Assembly: GCA_029255685.2 (NCBI GenBank)
Contig: CM055312.2
Coordinates: 28,180,203-28,244,202 of the forward strand
DNA: 64,000 bases
Direction of reading: 5' to 3'
From: Silene conica
Lineage: Eukaryota > Streptophyta > Magnoliopsida > Caryophyllales > Caryophyllaceae
This document shows positions 25,501 to 36,140 of this stretch, piece by piece (positions within the stretch are counted from its first letter, which is position 1; the number at the start of each line of letters is the position of its first letter). The position numbers and the translations under genes were made by a program. The notes beneath the pieces are model-generated. The model had not been told where the DNA came from, did no database searches, and saw only the letters and a list, made by a program, of their open reading frames with translations.

Positions 25501-26558
25501 AGTTACTTATAATGATTCACACATTTAATTTACTTATATCTTATTATTCTTGCATTGAGCTAATTTTGCACTCTGTAATTTATTTAATCGTGACTAAATT
25601 AAGAGGAGCAGCTAAGACGGGCTAATCCTGTACTGTTATAATGCGTTTAATTAGGACTATAAATTTAGAGGAGCAGCTAAAGAGTAGCTTATCCTGTACT
25701 GTCATAATGCGTTTAATTTACTCGTGTTAATAATGTTTTGTATTTTGCACAGGATCCGGACTTCTAGTACGCGAGCTTCCGTCAATACTTGACGGAACAG
25801 CAAGTAATAAAGCTCGACCTCAAGATGATTCTAACGCTACCTTGGCTCCCAAGGTACCCATCCTATACCTTCACAAATCAACAATTTTTCAAGCACAGTG
25901 GTTGACAAATTCGGTTGATGACGGTCAAAGTCGAACTAGTTGATTGCAAAGGTCGAATATTGTCATTATTTTAGGGACAGCGGGAGTATAACTGTGTGGT
26001 GGTTAATGAATGAAAAGTTCATGTTTTGTGCAGATTGCTCAAGAAGAATCATGGCTATCATTTGATGAAGAGGCTTTTGTCCTACACAACAAGGTAATAC
26101 TCTCATGGCTTAGCTCATGAATTTCAGCGTCATGACACAACATTTCCAGGTTCGTGCGTTTGCAGGTTGGCCTGGTACTCGAGTTAGGGTTCAAGCTATG
26201 GATGCCACAAATGTTGTAAAGAAAATCCTAGATCTTAAAATCATCACGACCAGAGTTTCCAATGCTGCCAGCATTCGGACTGCTGAGGATGATGTTGTGA
26301 CTTTCAGGAATGGTGCATTGATCTTTCCATGTGGCAAAGAGACTGCATTGGAGGTAATACTTTAGGTTCCTTTTATCATGGTACTCCTCTGTCCATGAAT
26401 AAGCTTCCTGGTTTTCAATTATGTGACCGGAGTGAATGGTCACGGTACAGGTCCTAGAAGTTCAAGTCCCAGGAAAGAAAGTTTTTGATGCAACCTCATT
26501 TTGGAATGGCTTGAAAGGCATGAAATTGAACAAACTTATAATACTGCAACACAGATAG
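22522..26558 (+). CDS. FMT: Methionyl-tRNA formyltransferase, organellar (11 exons, 365 aa)
   Basis: Transfers a formyl group from 10-formyl-tetrahydrofolate to initiator Met-tRNA for mitochondrial or plastid translation. Exons: 22522-22644, 22749-22811, 23246-23371, 23850-23952, 24487-24557, 24636-24740, 25411-25444, 25753-25853, 26034-26093, 26150-26353, 26451-26558; all introns are GT-AG and the sum is 1098 nt ending in TAG. Residues 1-32 are Arg/Ser/Lys-rich, like an organelle presequence. The formyltransferase core follows (QLVFLGTP, VTQPPDRSRKAPPSPV). HPSLLPLYRGAAPVQRAL carries the catalytic Asn142 and His144 equivalents, and LDSG carries the Asp180 equivalent. The C-terminal tRNA-binding fold starts near residue 243 (EESWLSFDEEA, VRAFAGWPGTR). 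Intron 9 is very short (56 nt). The gene appears intact and is the only host gene found. Confidence 0.95.
25175..25345. mobile_element. Stowaway-like MITE in intron 6 of FMT
   Basis: A 171-bp insertion flanked by TA (25173-25174 and 25346-25347). Its ends are CTTCCCTCCGTCTCA and, read inward from the right, CTCTCTCCATTTCAA. It lies wholly in an intron, so the message should be unaffected. Confidence 0.75.
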
Positions 26559-27300
26559 ATGAAAGCTGGTGTACTTTTTCACTTGGCAACCTTGGAAAAG
26601 TAGCAACGGATCTTATAATTGCTGAAGCTATGAAGATAAGTCAAAAGAGACAGAAAAAAGAGAGATAATTTTCATTTTTGGTGGTTCATCCTTTTTTTAT
26701 AGGCGAATAGAAAAGTTGCCTTGAACTTTAGTACCATTTTTGAAAGTATTATTTAATAACTAGTTTTAAGCACGGGGTTGCTTATTAAACATGTTTTTAA
26801 ATACTGTTTGACTAAATTATTGAATATTGAAAATCAAATTCCCTTAAATTCTACAGTGCTAATTTATACTCTGTATCACCTAACGAACGAAAAGTTACCG
26901 AGGAAACTATTCACTGAAACAGAGAATTGATGTTATGCTAAATAAATATTCGGAAATTTCTTTATTTTCCCATATCAAATCCTTTATAAATTGCTTTATG
27001 ATGTGTTTGGGAATCAAGATTGTATTTTTGTTTGGCAAACCTATTAGATTTAGATTTGGAAATTCAACCAAATCCAAATAAGGTTAAAATAAACACATTT
27101 GAAATTCACCCTCTAACTCCCCTCATTTCCAAATCCTTATTTCACTTTGCTACATTTTAAATAACACATTTCAAATTAAATTCATGTTGCCAAACACTCC
27201 TTAGATGTTTTGCTTTAATAATAATAATAATAATAATATTGAGATATACACCAAAATTAATGTCATACAATAACAATATGGTACATAATATAATATAGCT
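26559..27300. other. Host 3' UTR and flank, no gene
   Basis: The 3' UTR of the formyltransferase probably reaches 26700-26900, but no single polyadenylation site can be chosen. Beyond this is AT-rich DNA with a possible small MITE (27003-27205) and an ATA microsatellite (about 27218-27238). Confidence 0.5.
27003..27205. mobile_element. Possible small MITE with GTGTTTGG ends
   Basis: The segment starts GTGTTTGGGAATCA and ends in the near-inverse (read inward from the right: AGTGTTTGGCAACATGA). No clean target duplication is evident, so family and borders are uncertain. Confidence 0.3.
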
Positions 27301-27353
27301 AATAGATTAAGCTTTCACGCTTTGCATATAAAGGCACACTTTTTACAAGGTTT

Positions 27354-27367
27354 AACAACGGAATGTT
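27354..27367. repeat. Left 14-bp target duplication of LINE 1
   Basis: AACAACGGAATGTT, repeated exactly at 36127-36140 directly after the LINE poly(A). The first two A may belong to either side. Confidence 0.88.
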
Positions 27368-27385
27368 ATACTAACTTTTAGCTTT

Positions 27386-27430
27386 CTCTCTCTTAGTTCT
27401 TGAGAGAGCTTCTCCTCTCTTGTACGAGAG
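27386..27430 (+). other. Paired hairpins at the LINE 1 5' end
   Basis: CTCTCTC (27386-27392) pairs with GAGAGAG (27402-27408) around a 9-nt loop. CTCTC (27415-27419) pairs with GAGAG (27426-27430) around a 6-nt loop. The same two-hairpin layout occurs at the start of LINE 2 (50692-50734) with different stem and loop sequence. Confidence 0.6.
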
Positions 27431-28242
27431 CCAAAATACATCTAATCAAAAAACCTAATTTCAAAGATCAAATCATCACATTTTAATTTTTCATGAAATC
27501 CTTTTTTCTTGTAATCAACTAGATTCAGTCCAAATCTTCTATTAACATCTAATCAAAAAAACCTAAATCATAACATCACTCTTTATGATTTCGTAACCTA
27601 ATCTTCAAAAAATACAAAATCACTATCTTTTTCAAATCTTTTTTCCAAATTTTAAGTTATGATGTCTAAATCTTTAACCCTAATTGTTAGTTTTCTTCTG
27701 ATTGGTTAATTAGACCTTTTGCATGATTTGGAAGCCCTTTGTGAGCTAGCTCTGGATTGTGGGGGCTTCCCGAAGCGTTTTGTCAGTTTTTTCGATATTG
27801 AGTTCTTTTTTGGGAGGGCGTTTAATGCTATCTTTGTCTGATTACTTGTTTAAGAGCTTCTTATGAGTGGCTTTGGAGGTACGTGATTGGGATGTGGGTG
27901 TTTCCGAGGGGACTTTGTCAGAAGTCCTTCATTACCAAGGGAATCCTGACAAGACGCTGCATATTCCAAAGCGTGCACTCTTCTCATTTACTCATTTGTC
28001 TGCCCCTAATCATTTCTTAACTGTCTGGGTATTGGTTGGTTGGTTATTATGGTCTGCATTAGGTTTTAATTGGGGGGCTTTTTAGGGTTTCGAGTTTTTC
28101 TTATTGGGTAATTTTTTAGGGTTTGGTTGTGTTAACTCTATTTAAGCTTCATTTGTGTGTTTTGCGATTCATTCACTTTCAACTTCATCTTTCTTTTACT
28201 TTTCTTTTTTAAAAAATTTAAAAAACTTCTTTTCTCTCTTCA
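27431..28242 (+). other. LINE 1 5' UTR
   Basis: About 0.8 kb of AT-rich, T-rich leader before ORF1. Parts resemble the region before ORF1 of LINE 2 (50740-51239). No internal promoter motif can be named from sequence alone. Confidence 0.7.
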
Positions 28243-31200
28243 ATGGACTTTGAGCATCAATTTGGGCGTTTTTCTGGGAATAGGGATGGGAATGGGAATC
28301 ATGGGGAACCAAGGTTGCAGACGCAAAGTGATGGTAATGTTCATACTGGTAATCTAGCATCCACTGAGCATAACTCCTTCCAGAATTTGGGGTTTAATCC
28401 TAATAACCCCATGCATGCCAATGCATGGCGATATCCAAGATCCGGGGGTGTAGTTAATATTGATCCTCGTACTCTTGGCAAATCCAGAGAGTTTTGGGGA
28501 AGGTGTTTAATTGGTTTCTTGGTGGATTACCGAGTGTTTGAAGCGGCTAAAGTGAGTAGTCTTATTAGGCGTAAGTGGGATACAAAAGGAAAAATAACTG
28601 TTTTTGCAATGGGGGAGTTATACGTTCTGCATTGTGAAGAGAGTGAGGATGTGGACGAGCTATTGAAGAGGAGTACTGCTACTCTGGATGGAGCCATCAT
28701 GGTATTTGCTAAGTGGTACCCGGACACTGTTCCACGAACTGTTCGTTTCCCTTATGCGGAAATGTGGGTCCGTGTCCGTGGGTTACCATTTGAGTACCTG
28801 TCTGTCCATGTGGGTCATGTAGTAGGAAATTTGTTGAGCGAGCAATTCAAGGTAGAGGAGTTTGATTTCGTTCCCAATAATGATTACTTACGAATCCGTG
28901 CATGTGTTAAACTGAATGAGCCTTTGGTTCCAGGCTTCTTTCTTGCCCTAAATGATGGGAACTTGCTCTGGATTCAGTTCCGTTATGAAGAGGTTTTTAA
29001 ATATTGTGTTAGATGCGGAAAAATTGGTCATAGGGCAACACAGTGTAAGGACAGTATAGTTTCTGTGGTGGCAAATGTGAAGACCATGTTAGCTAAGATT
29101 GCTGAACGTGGTTTCGTTATTTTTCAGACGGATACTAGCCATACAATGTTTAACCTGGATCTAAGGGCGAATCCATCGACAACAAAGTTTACCTCCTCTA
29201 AGGTTAAACTTGGAGATGATAGGAGGAGGAGAAATAGAAGGTTGGTGGAGGATGAAGAGGAACGTTTGGTGAACTTTGACTTGGGTACTACTCCTGCTGG
29301 ACGTGTCCATCCAGGAATGAGGTTCACCGTGACGGCTCAGCCCTTTGCTGGGCCAGTTGTCTTTCAGACTGGTTTTGGAGGTATTTCTGCTGGTAATGCT
29401 AATCTGAACAACCAGGGGGAAGCTGAAGGGAGTGGAAGTCAGCCACAAACACAAGGAACTCCTAACCCCTTTCAAGGTCAACAAAAGAATGCTAGGCAAG
29501 GTCTGGGGGGATGGCTGGGTAATGATGATAGTGATGAGTATCATACTGCTAATGAGGATATGATGGCTGTTGGGAATCAGGCTGGTTCTCAGCCTATGGA
29601 GGTGGATCAAGGGCTAGGTTTGGACCCCTTTATCTCATACATGAGGGAGTTTGATGGAATGGAAGTCTATGATAGAGATCTTCAGATTCAGGGAAATATT
29701 GCTGGGAGAGTTGCCGGGGGAGGGATTTATACAACTATTTCAAACGAAAACAGAGGCTATAACCAAGTTTTCGCTCCTCCTGAGGGTGGACTTCCAGTAT
29801 TTTATTTCTATCCTGGAGGTGAACAACAAAGATTAGAGGAAGAGGAGTTTATGATGGCTGCAAATACAAATGTTCCTGTTGGTGGGGAAGGGGCTGGAGG
29901 AAATAATTTCATCATCCTTTCTGATGATTCTGCTTCTGGGAGAGACTCTACTCCATCTCCTATTCACTATGGAACTGGTACGGAGTCAGTAACAAGAAGT
30001 GATTATGAGGTCGAGTGCGGCCCAGAGTGTGAATGCTGGCTCCAAAAAATTGCTGCTGAGGAGAACTTTTGTGAAGGTCTGGCTGAGTTGGAGAAGGAGA
30101 CAAATGTGGTTGGTTCTCATCTTGTTACAGCTGAAGAGGAATTAGTCCGCAAGGGAAAGGAAGTTCTGAAAGAAACTCCTATGTGTTTAGTGAACAAGGA
30201 GGATGAGCTGGAAGTTTCCAGTCACAAATTCAATGCTATGGTTCAAGAGATTGGGGAAAGCTCTGGGAAGGGAAAAGGTTTGGCTATACAGCGGATGCAG
30301 GTCTTAGGCATAGACAAGGATGGCAACATTGGGATGGTAAGCTCAGATAAGGACAACAATGAAGCAAAGGAGTGGAATGGGGGAGCTGCTGATTGTTTCT
30401 CAGAGGGTCTAGGGGGACTAAAAAATTTCTTTTACAAAAAGAAGACGAATTTGATGATTAAGAATATGGGTTTCTCTCTTAAAAGGGAATGTGTAACAAC
30501 CCGACCCACCACGGTCGTAACACACCCCCAATAAGATGGGTGCACACTTTTGGGCCCATTATTTGTCCTCACTTAAGCCCAAAAGCACAAGGCCTTGTTA
30601 CTACATGGTGGGTGGAAGCTATTATAAACATATCATAAGCCTCACATTCTACCAATGTGGGACAAATCTCCACACAATCTCATCTCATACTCTTGGGGTG
30701 TTACAAACTCCCCCACTTAAAGAACACAACGTCCTCGTTGTGCCTCAAACTTGACCACAACCAGGGCCAGAATCCTCCCCCTCTAGGTGTGTGACCCGGG
30801 TACTCCCGACCACAGGCTCACCACACGGTCGCAGGGTCGCTCTGATACCATTTGTAACAACCCGACCCACCACGGTCGTAACACACCCCCAATAAGATGG
30901 GTGCACACTTTTGGGCCCATTATTTGTCCTCACTTAAGCCCAAAAGCACAAGGCCTTGTTACTACATGGTGGGTGGAAGCTATTATAAACATATCATAAG
31001 CCTCACATTCTACCAATGTGGGACAAATCTCCACACAATCTCATCTCATACTCTTGGGGTGTTACAAAATGTGCAAGTGAAGCTGAGGAATATATGGTTC
31101 CTGCTGGAGTTCTTGATTCAAGGGAAAATGCGCAGGGCTATTTAGCTCAAATGGGAAAGCGTCGGTGCTTGGCTGGAGGGAAGGGAAGTAATGGGGGTTC

Positions 31201-31363
31201 TGGACTCTTTGACTTTGCTGCTTCACAAGAGGCCAGTCCAAATTATGGTTTTCATGTTCAAGCTCCGGATTCTGTGATGGACATTTCAAGTGACTCGGAC
31301 TCAATTGGTAATGGCATGGGAGTTGCGGAGGTTGGCCCATCCCAACCTCCTCGTGAAGAATGA
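28243..31363 (+). pseudogene. LINE 1 ORF1 protein, split by a TRIM
   Basis: Nucleic-acid-binding ORF1 of a plant L1 element. It starts MDFEHQFGRF at 28243. Residues about 60-240 match the DUF4283 type (MVFAKWYPDTVPR, MWVRVRGLPFE). Residues about 254-268 are a CCHC zinc knuckle, CVRCGKIGHRATQC, followed by a long acidic, low-complexity tail. A 575-bp TRIM lies at 30492-31066 with a duplication of the target (GAATG/AAATG). The frame resumes at 31072 and ends in TGA at 31361-31363. Without the TRIM the frame would be 846 residues with no other break. The stop overlaps the ORF2 ATG (ATGA, 31360-31363). Confidence 0.9.
30492..31066 (-). mobile_element. TRIM element, family T1, whole and young
   Basis: A 575-bp miniature LTR element. 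Its LTRs are 30492-30705 and 30853-31066, 214 bp each and identical by eye, with 147 bp between them. The minus-strand primer site TGGTATCAGAGC lies at 30839-30850. The purine tract is the complement of ACTCCCCCACTT (30707-30718). Target duplication is GAATG/AAATG, with one mismatch. It has no coding capacity and depends on another element for movement. Identical LTRs imply a recent insertion. There is no 5S-like block, so it is not Cassandra. Confidence 0.93.
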
Positions 31364-34300
31364 TAGGTATGATGTGGAATTGTAGGGGTCTTAACAACAC
31401 GCTCACCCCTATAATCCCGAAGATAAGAGCGTTATCTAGTACTAAGTCTTATGATTTTCTTTTTTAGCGGAGACAAAGTGTTCTATAAATAAGGTTGATG
31501 GTATTGTTAGATCTTTAGGATATTGTAAGTCGTCAGGTTATGATGCATGTGGGGCATCGGGTGGGCTTTGGATTGGGTGGAAATCCGGGGCTTGTATGAG
31601 CTTGTTCATGGCTTGTACACATTTTGTTATTTTGCGATGCGATAAGTATAATGGTCGGATTTTCTACTTGGTTTTGTTTTATGGTGCTCCGAAGGCAAGT
31701 GATCGAATGGCCGTCTTACTTTCATTGGGAGAGCATTTAGACTCACTCGATTCTCCTTTCATTATTGTTGGGGATTACAATCAAGTTGATTGCGTTTCCG
31801 ACAAATTTAGTCATAATACCGATCCTATTAGTGGGGCTTTTGATTTTAATCTTTGGAAGATTGAACATGAGTTGGTCGATATCGATTTCAAGGGTCCCCG
31901 CTATACCTGGTGCAATAATAGAAAGGGCCATAAGCGAGTCTATGAGCGACTGGACAAAGCGCTTGGGTCACGGGACTGGTTGCGTTTATTTCCAGAGACA
32001 GGAGTTCGTCATTACCCTATTCAACTATCTGATCATGCACCGATTGAAGTGGATTTTCATATGTTAAAAAATAATGAAAGAAAGCCCTATAGAATCGATG
32101 CATGGGCCCTGGATCACCAGGAGTGTGTGGATTTGGTTAGGGATAATTGGAGGATCAGTGTTGCTGGTAATGTTGGTTTCCGACTTCAGCGGAAGCTTTC
32201 AAAGGCACGGGGTATAATCAAAAAATGGTCTCTGGATAAACGGCAAAGTTGGAATAAGCCATGGGAGGACTTTGATGACAAGTTAGAGGCGGCCTTGAAT
32301 GTTGCTATTTCAACTGGTAATGAAGAGGAGTATTTGCGTGTTCATGATCAATTGTTGGCCTTTGCTGAAGCTGCTGCTAAATTTTGGAGACAAAGAGCTA
32401 AGTTAAGGTGGACGGTTGATGGCGATACATGTACTAAGTATTTCTTCAATTGGGTTAAGGGAAGGGCAAATCGGAACTTTATTTATGGGATCAAAGATGA
32501 CAATGGTGCGTGGGTTTTTGATGCTGACCACATTCGATTGCTCTTTCGAGAGACCTTCTATAAACTTTATAATCCAGTCAGAGTGGAAGAGAATTTGGAG
32601 AGGCTTGAGTTTTTGGAAAATGTGGTTAATGATTTAGAAGCCAGGGTTAAAGATGTTGATAAGGTTTGGCTTGCTAGTCCTTTCACTGCTCAAGAGGTTA
32701 GAAAAACTGTTTTTCAAATGGGGGCACTCAAGGCACCGGGGCCGGATGGTATTCCGGGTATTTTTTACCATAAATGCTGGTTCTTTATAAAGGATGACGT
32801 TACCAGGGCAGTGCTTGCAACTCTTAACACTGGAATGGTTTTAAAGGAGATGAATCGTACCTTTATTACCTTAATTCCTAAATGTGATCACCCTGAAATG
32901 GTTGGGGATTTTCGTCCTATTAGCCTTAGTAACGTTATTATGCGGATTATCTCAAAATGTGTGGCTAATAGGATGCTTCGAATCATGAAGTATTTGGTTG
33001 GAGATTTTCAAAATGCTTTTATCTCGGGAAGGCAAATAAGTGACAATATCCTTCTAGCCAACGAGGCGATTCATAAGATCAATTCTCACAGGTCCGATAA
33101 GCATGGATTATTGGCTTTTAAAGCGGATATGAGCAAGGCTTTTGATAGGATGAGATGGGATTTTCTGGAATCAGTCCTGACTAAGTTTGACTTCCCAACG
33201 AATTTGGTTAGTTTGATTATGAACATTGTCACTTCTGTCTCCTATGAATTGTTATTTAACGGTGGGCCATGTGAACAATTTCTTCCTCAATGTGGTCTAA
33301 GGCAAGGTGATCCGCTATCACCTTACTTGTTCATTTTGTGCATGGAGGTGCTTTCAGCAAATGTGAGAAAAAGAGAGAGGCTGCAAAAAATCCAAGGTGT
33401 AAGGTTGGCTCGTTCAGTCCCAGAATTGTCTCATTTGTTTTTTGCAGATGATTCGATTTTCTTCCTTAAAAATAAAGGGAATTGTTGCACTGAAGTTAAA
33501 AAGGTGATTGGACTTTTCTGTCAAGCATCCGGTCAGGTCCTGAATGCGGATAAGTCTGGGATCCTTTTTAGTCCTTCGATGACACTTAATGGAGCTAGGT
33601 CTTGTTTAAGAACTTTCAATGTTAACCGAAACAAAGGAATTGGCAAGTATTTGGGGATTTCAACTGAGTTTATAGGGTCAAGACATGAGCTTTATAATGG
33701 GCTTGTTGAGAGTGTGGTTAAGCGTATCTCTTCATGGAATGGAATTTTCTTATCTGCAGCCGGAAGGTTGACTCTGATTCTGTCTGTCTTATCAAATCTC
33801 TCTATTTACTTTCTATCGGTCTTTAAGATTCCGATAAGTGTGGCGACAAAGATTAACTCTTTGTTGACTCATTTTTGGTGGGCTGGACATAAATCTCAGA
33901 GAGGACTTCATTTCTGTAGTAGGAACTTTCTCTCCTTACCAAAATCCCGCGGAGGTCTGAGAATTCAAAATGTGGAATGTATGAATAAGGCCTTGCTTGC
34001 AAAAAATGCGTGGCGGATTATGAAGGATCATGACCTCTTTTTAAGTAAGGTTTTCCGTAATTTGATTCTCTGTAATCCAGATCAGCAACAGGGGATGGTG
34101 GTTCATAGTGGTAGACATTGGTCATGGGGATCACGAAGTATTATTCATGGTCTTGATCTTATTTGTGACGGTGTGGGATGGAAACCAGGTATTGAATAAT
34201 CCTTGGATGTTTGGACTGTGAAATGGGTGGATGGTGAGATTCCTGAGCCTCGGTCGGATATCCTGGATTTGGATTCGGTACACTTACGAAATTTGAAGGT

Positions 34301-35528
34301 TGGAAACCTTTTGTTGAATGATGGATCCTGGGATGTTCAAAAGATTAGGGAGATGTTTACAGAAGAGACCGTTACGAAGGTTTTAGCCATCCCTATTTGC
34401 ACCTCGCAACTTCATGATGAGATGTTTTGGCTTGGTACTTCTTCTGGGGATTACACGGTGAAATCTGGATATGCGAAGTCTTTCCAAGCATTCTTTGACT
34501 CGAGAAAATCTGATAAGGATGTTCACAGATTAGGTGCGGTTCCTTACTCCTTCTTTAAATCACGCTTGTGGCGTCTTCCTGGGCCACAAGGTTGGAGGAT
34601 CCTTGTGTGGAAAATCGTTACAGGATCCTTGCCTGTTGGAAATGAGTTTTTAAAAAGGGGTTTGGACACTGGTTTTTCATGCGGCCTTTGTAGTGAGGGT
34701 GAGGGATCAATTGAAACTATTGATCATTTGTTTAGGGACTGCCCTATTATTATGCGGGTGTTGAAAGGATCAACGCTTGGTATTAACTGTTTTGGGACCC
34801 AAGGTATGGATGTGCGTCTATGGATTACTGGATGGATTGAATATTTATGGAAATTGGAGAATGGGGAAGAAAGTCTTGTGACTTTCTTGGCTATCTTATG
34901 GCAGATTTGGATTACTAGGAATAATTCTATTTTCAATCATGACTCCTTCTATCCAGATGCTTTTTTCAGTAAAACCCAAATCCTAGTTAGAACGGTTATG
35001 CAAGCGCTCAGCAGGACTAATGATAACGGGCCTGAAGGGGTGGATATTTGTACTGACGGATTGAATTTAGAATCTGTGCCAGAGGGCAGAGGACTAAGGG
35101 ATTCTATTCCTTTCTTCATGATTGGTGCGCATCATCATGATGGTGTGTTTAGGATTAAGGTTGATGCATCTTGGAGATCAGGCTCTTTATCCTCCGCTGG
35201 ATGGGTTTTATTTGATCCAAATGGTGATGTTAGGGAGGAGGCTTTTTGTGTTTTTTATGCTGAGTCAGCTGCGCAAGCAGAAGCAAGAGGAATCCTGGAG
35301 GTCATTCACTGGGCAATTAAACATCGGATATTGCATCTTGGAATTGCTACTAACTGTTTGCAGGTGGTCCGACAGGTCGCTGGGCTTGATTGTTTTCATC
35401 ATCAGATCAAGGGAGTCCTTTCGGATATTTGGAACTTAGTTGATCTTTTTCATTGTCTAAGTGTTAGTTTTATTCCTCGTTGTATTAATAACCGAGCCCA
35501 TTATGTGGCTCGTCTAGCTTTGTCATAG
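31360..35528 (+). pseudogene. LINE 1 ORF2: endonuclease, reverse transcriptase, RNase H
   Basis: ORF2 starts at the ATG overlapping the ORF1 stop (MIGMMWNCRGLNN), the usual start of an APE-type endonuclease. A missing T in a T-run at about 31460-31465 shifts the frame before AETKCSINK. The endonuclease continues with GDYNQV and SDHAPI (about residue 222). Reverse transcriptase runs from about residue 420 to 760, with FRPISLSN, GLRQGDPLSP and FADD (33441-33452). A zf-RVT block (C-GLC...HLFRDCP) is at 34680-34745. The end is an RNase H-like domain (IKVDASWRSG, AEARGILE) to 35528. An in-frame TAA at 34197-34199 cuts it. Expected length is about 1389 residues. The third RNase H carboxylate position reads TN instead of the usual SD. 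Confidence 0.9.
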
Positions 35529-35559
35529 GTTTTCTTTTTAAGGTTGCCAAAAAAAAAAA
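35529..35559 (+). other. LINE 1 3' UTR and first part of poly(A)
   Basis: Only about 20 bases separate the ORF2 stop from an 11-base A run (35549-35559). The poly(A) continues after the MITE as 16 A (36113-36128), directly before the target duplication. Confidence 0.85.
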
Positions 35560-36112
35560 GGGATATTCTACATGGTACCCCTCAATTTTTTGACTTTCTA
35601 CATGGTACCCCTACACTTTTTAAAACATACATGGTACCCCTAATTGTTGTCATTATCACTACGTGTACCCCTAAACTTTATTTTCCGTCAATTAAACTCA
35701 TTTTTATGCTTTAAGTGATAACTCGAACGCGTAAGTAAGCATGTCATTTATTATCACATGACATAAGGACTCTATTAGGCTCAATATCCATCTCGATCCT
35801 AATATTTATAGATATATATGGGCTAAAAAAAACGTGAAGGAAAAATTATTGATCTTTGCCAAATTACCACGTCCAAAGAATGGATATTAATTCTAATAAA
35901 GTCCTTATGTCATGAGATGATAAATGTCAAGTTTGGTTATGCGCCTAAGTAATCATTTAACGCTAAAAAATGAGTTTAATTGACGGAAAATAAAGTTTAG
36001 GGGTACACGTAGTGATAATGACAGCAATTAGGGGTACCATGTATGTTTTAAAAAGTGTAGGGGTACCATGTAGAAAGTCAAAAAATTGAGGGGGTACCAT
36101 GTAGAATATCCC
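35560..36112. mobile_element. Foldback Mutator-like MITE in the LINE poly(A)
   Basis: A 553-bp element with ends GGGATATTCTACATGGTACC. The outer 148 bp of each side are near-perfect inverted copies (35560-35707 and 35965-36112). Weaker pairing continues to about 35805 and 35870, so most of the element folds into one long hairpin. Each arm carries several copies of CATGGTACCCCT. The flanks are all A, so a 9-bp duplication typical of Mutator-like elements would be hidden. It has no coding capacity. Confidence 0.85.
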
Positions 36113-36126
36113 AAAAAAAAAAAAAA

Positions 36127-36140
36127 AACAACGGAATGTT
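36127..36140. repeat. Right 14-bp target duplication of LINE 1
   Basis: AACAACGGAATGTT, identical to 27354-27367. Confidence 0.88.

Larger units (their letters stand above)
27368..36126 (+). mobile_element. LINE 1, plant L1-type, full length with nested insertions
   Basis: Bounded by a 14-bp target duplication. It has a 5' UTR of about 875 bp with paired hairpins, ORF1 (DUF4283 plus CCHC knuckle), ORF2 (endonuclease, reverse transcriptase, zf-RVT, RNase H) and a short 3' UTR after 35528. The poly(A) tail is now split by a foldback MITE (35560-36112). A TRIM (30492-31066) sits in ORF1. Net LINE length is about 7.6 kb. It inserted into the gag of the Athila/Tat-like fossil. ORF2 has one frameshift and one in-frame stop, so this copy cannot supply full ORF2 protein. 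Confidence 0.92.

Noticed and set aside
30839-30850. tRNA gene because of TGGTATCAGAGC matches throughout the window
   Set aside because: These are primer-binding sites complementary to a tRNA 3' end; no cloverleaf surrounds any of them.
30492-31066. Cassandra TRIM with a 5S rRNA-like promoter
   Set aside because: No 5S A/C-box block is present in the LTRs.
30536-31145. Repeated 72- to 82-codon frames in the TRIM
   Set aside because: The same frame appears in both LTR copies; TRIMs have no coding capacity.
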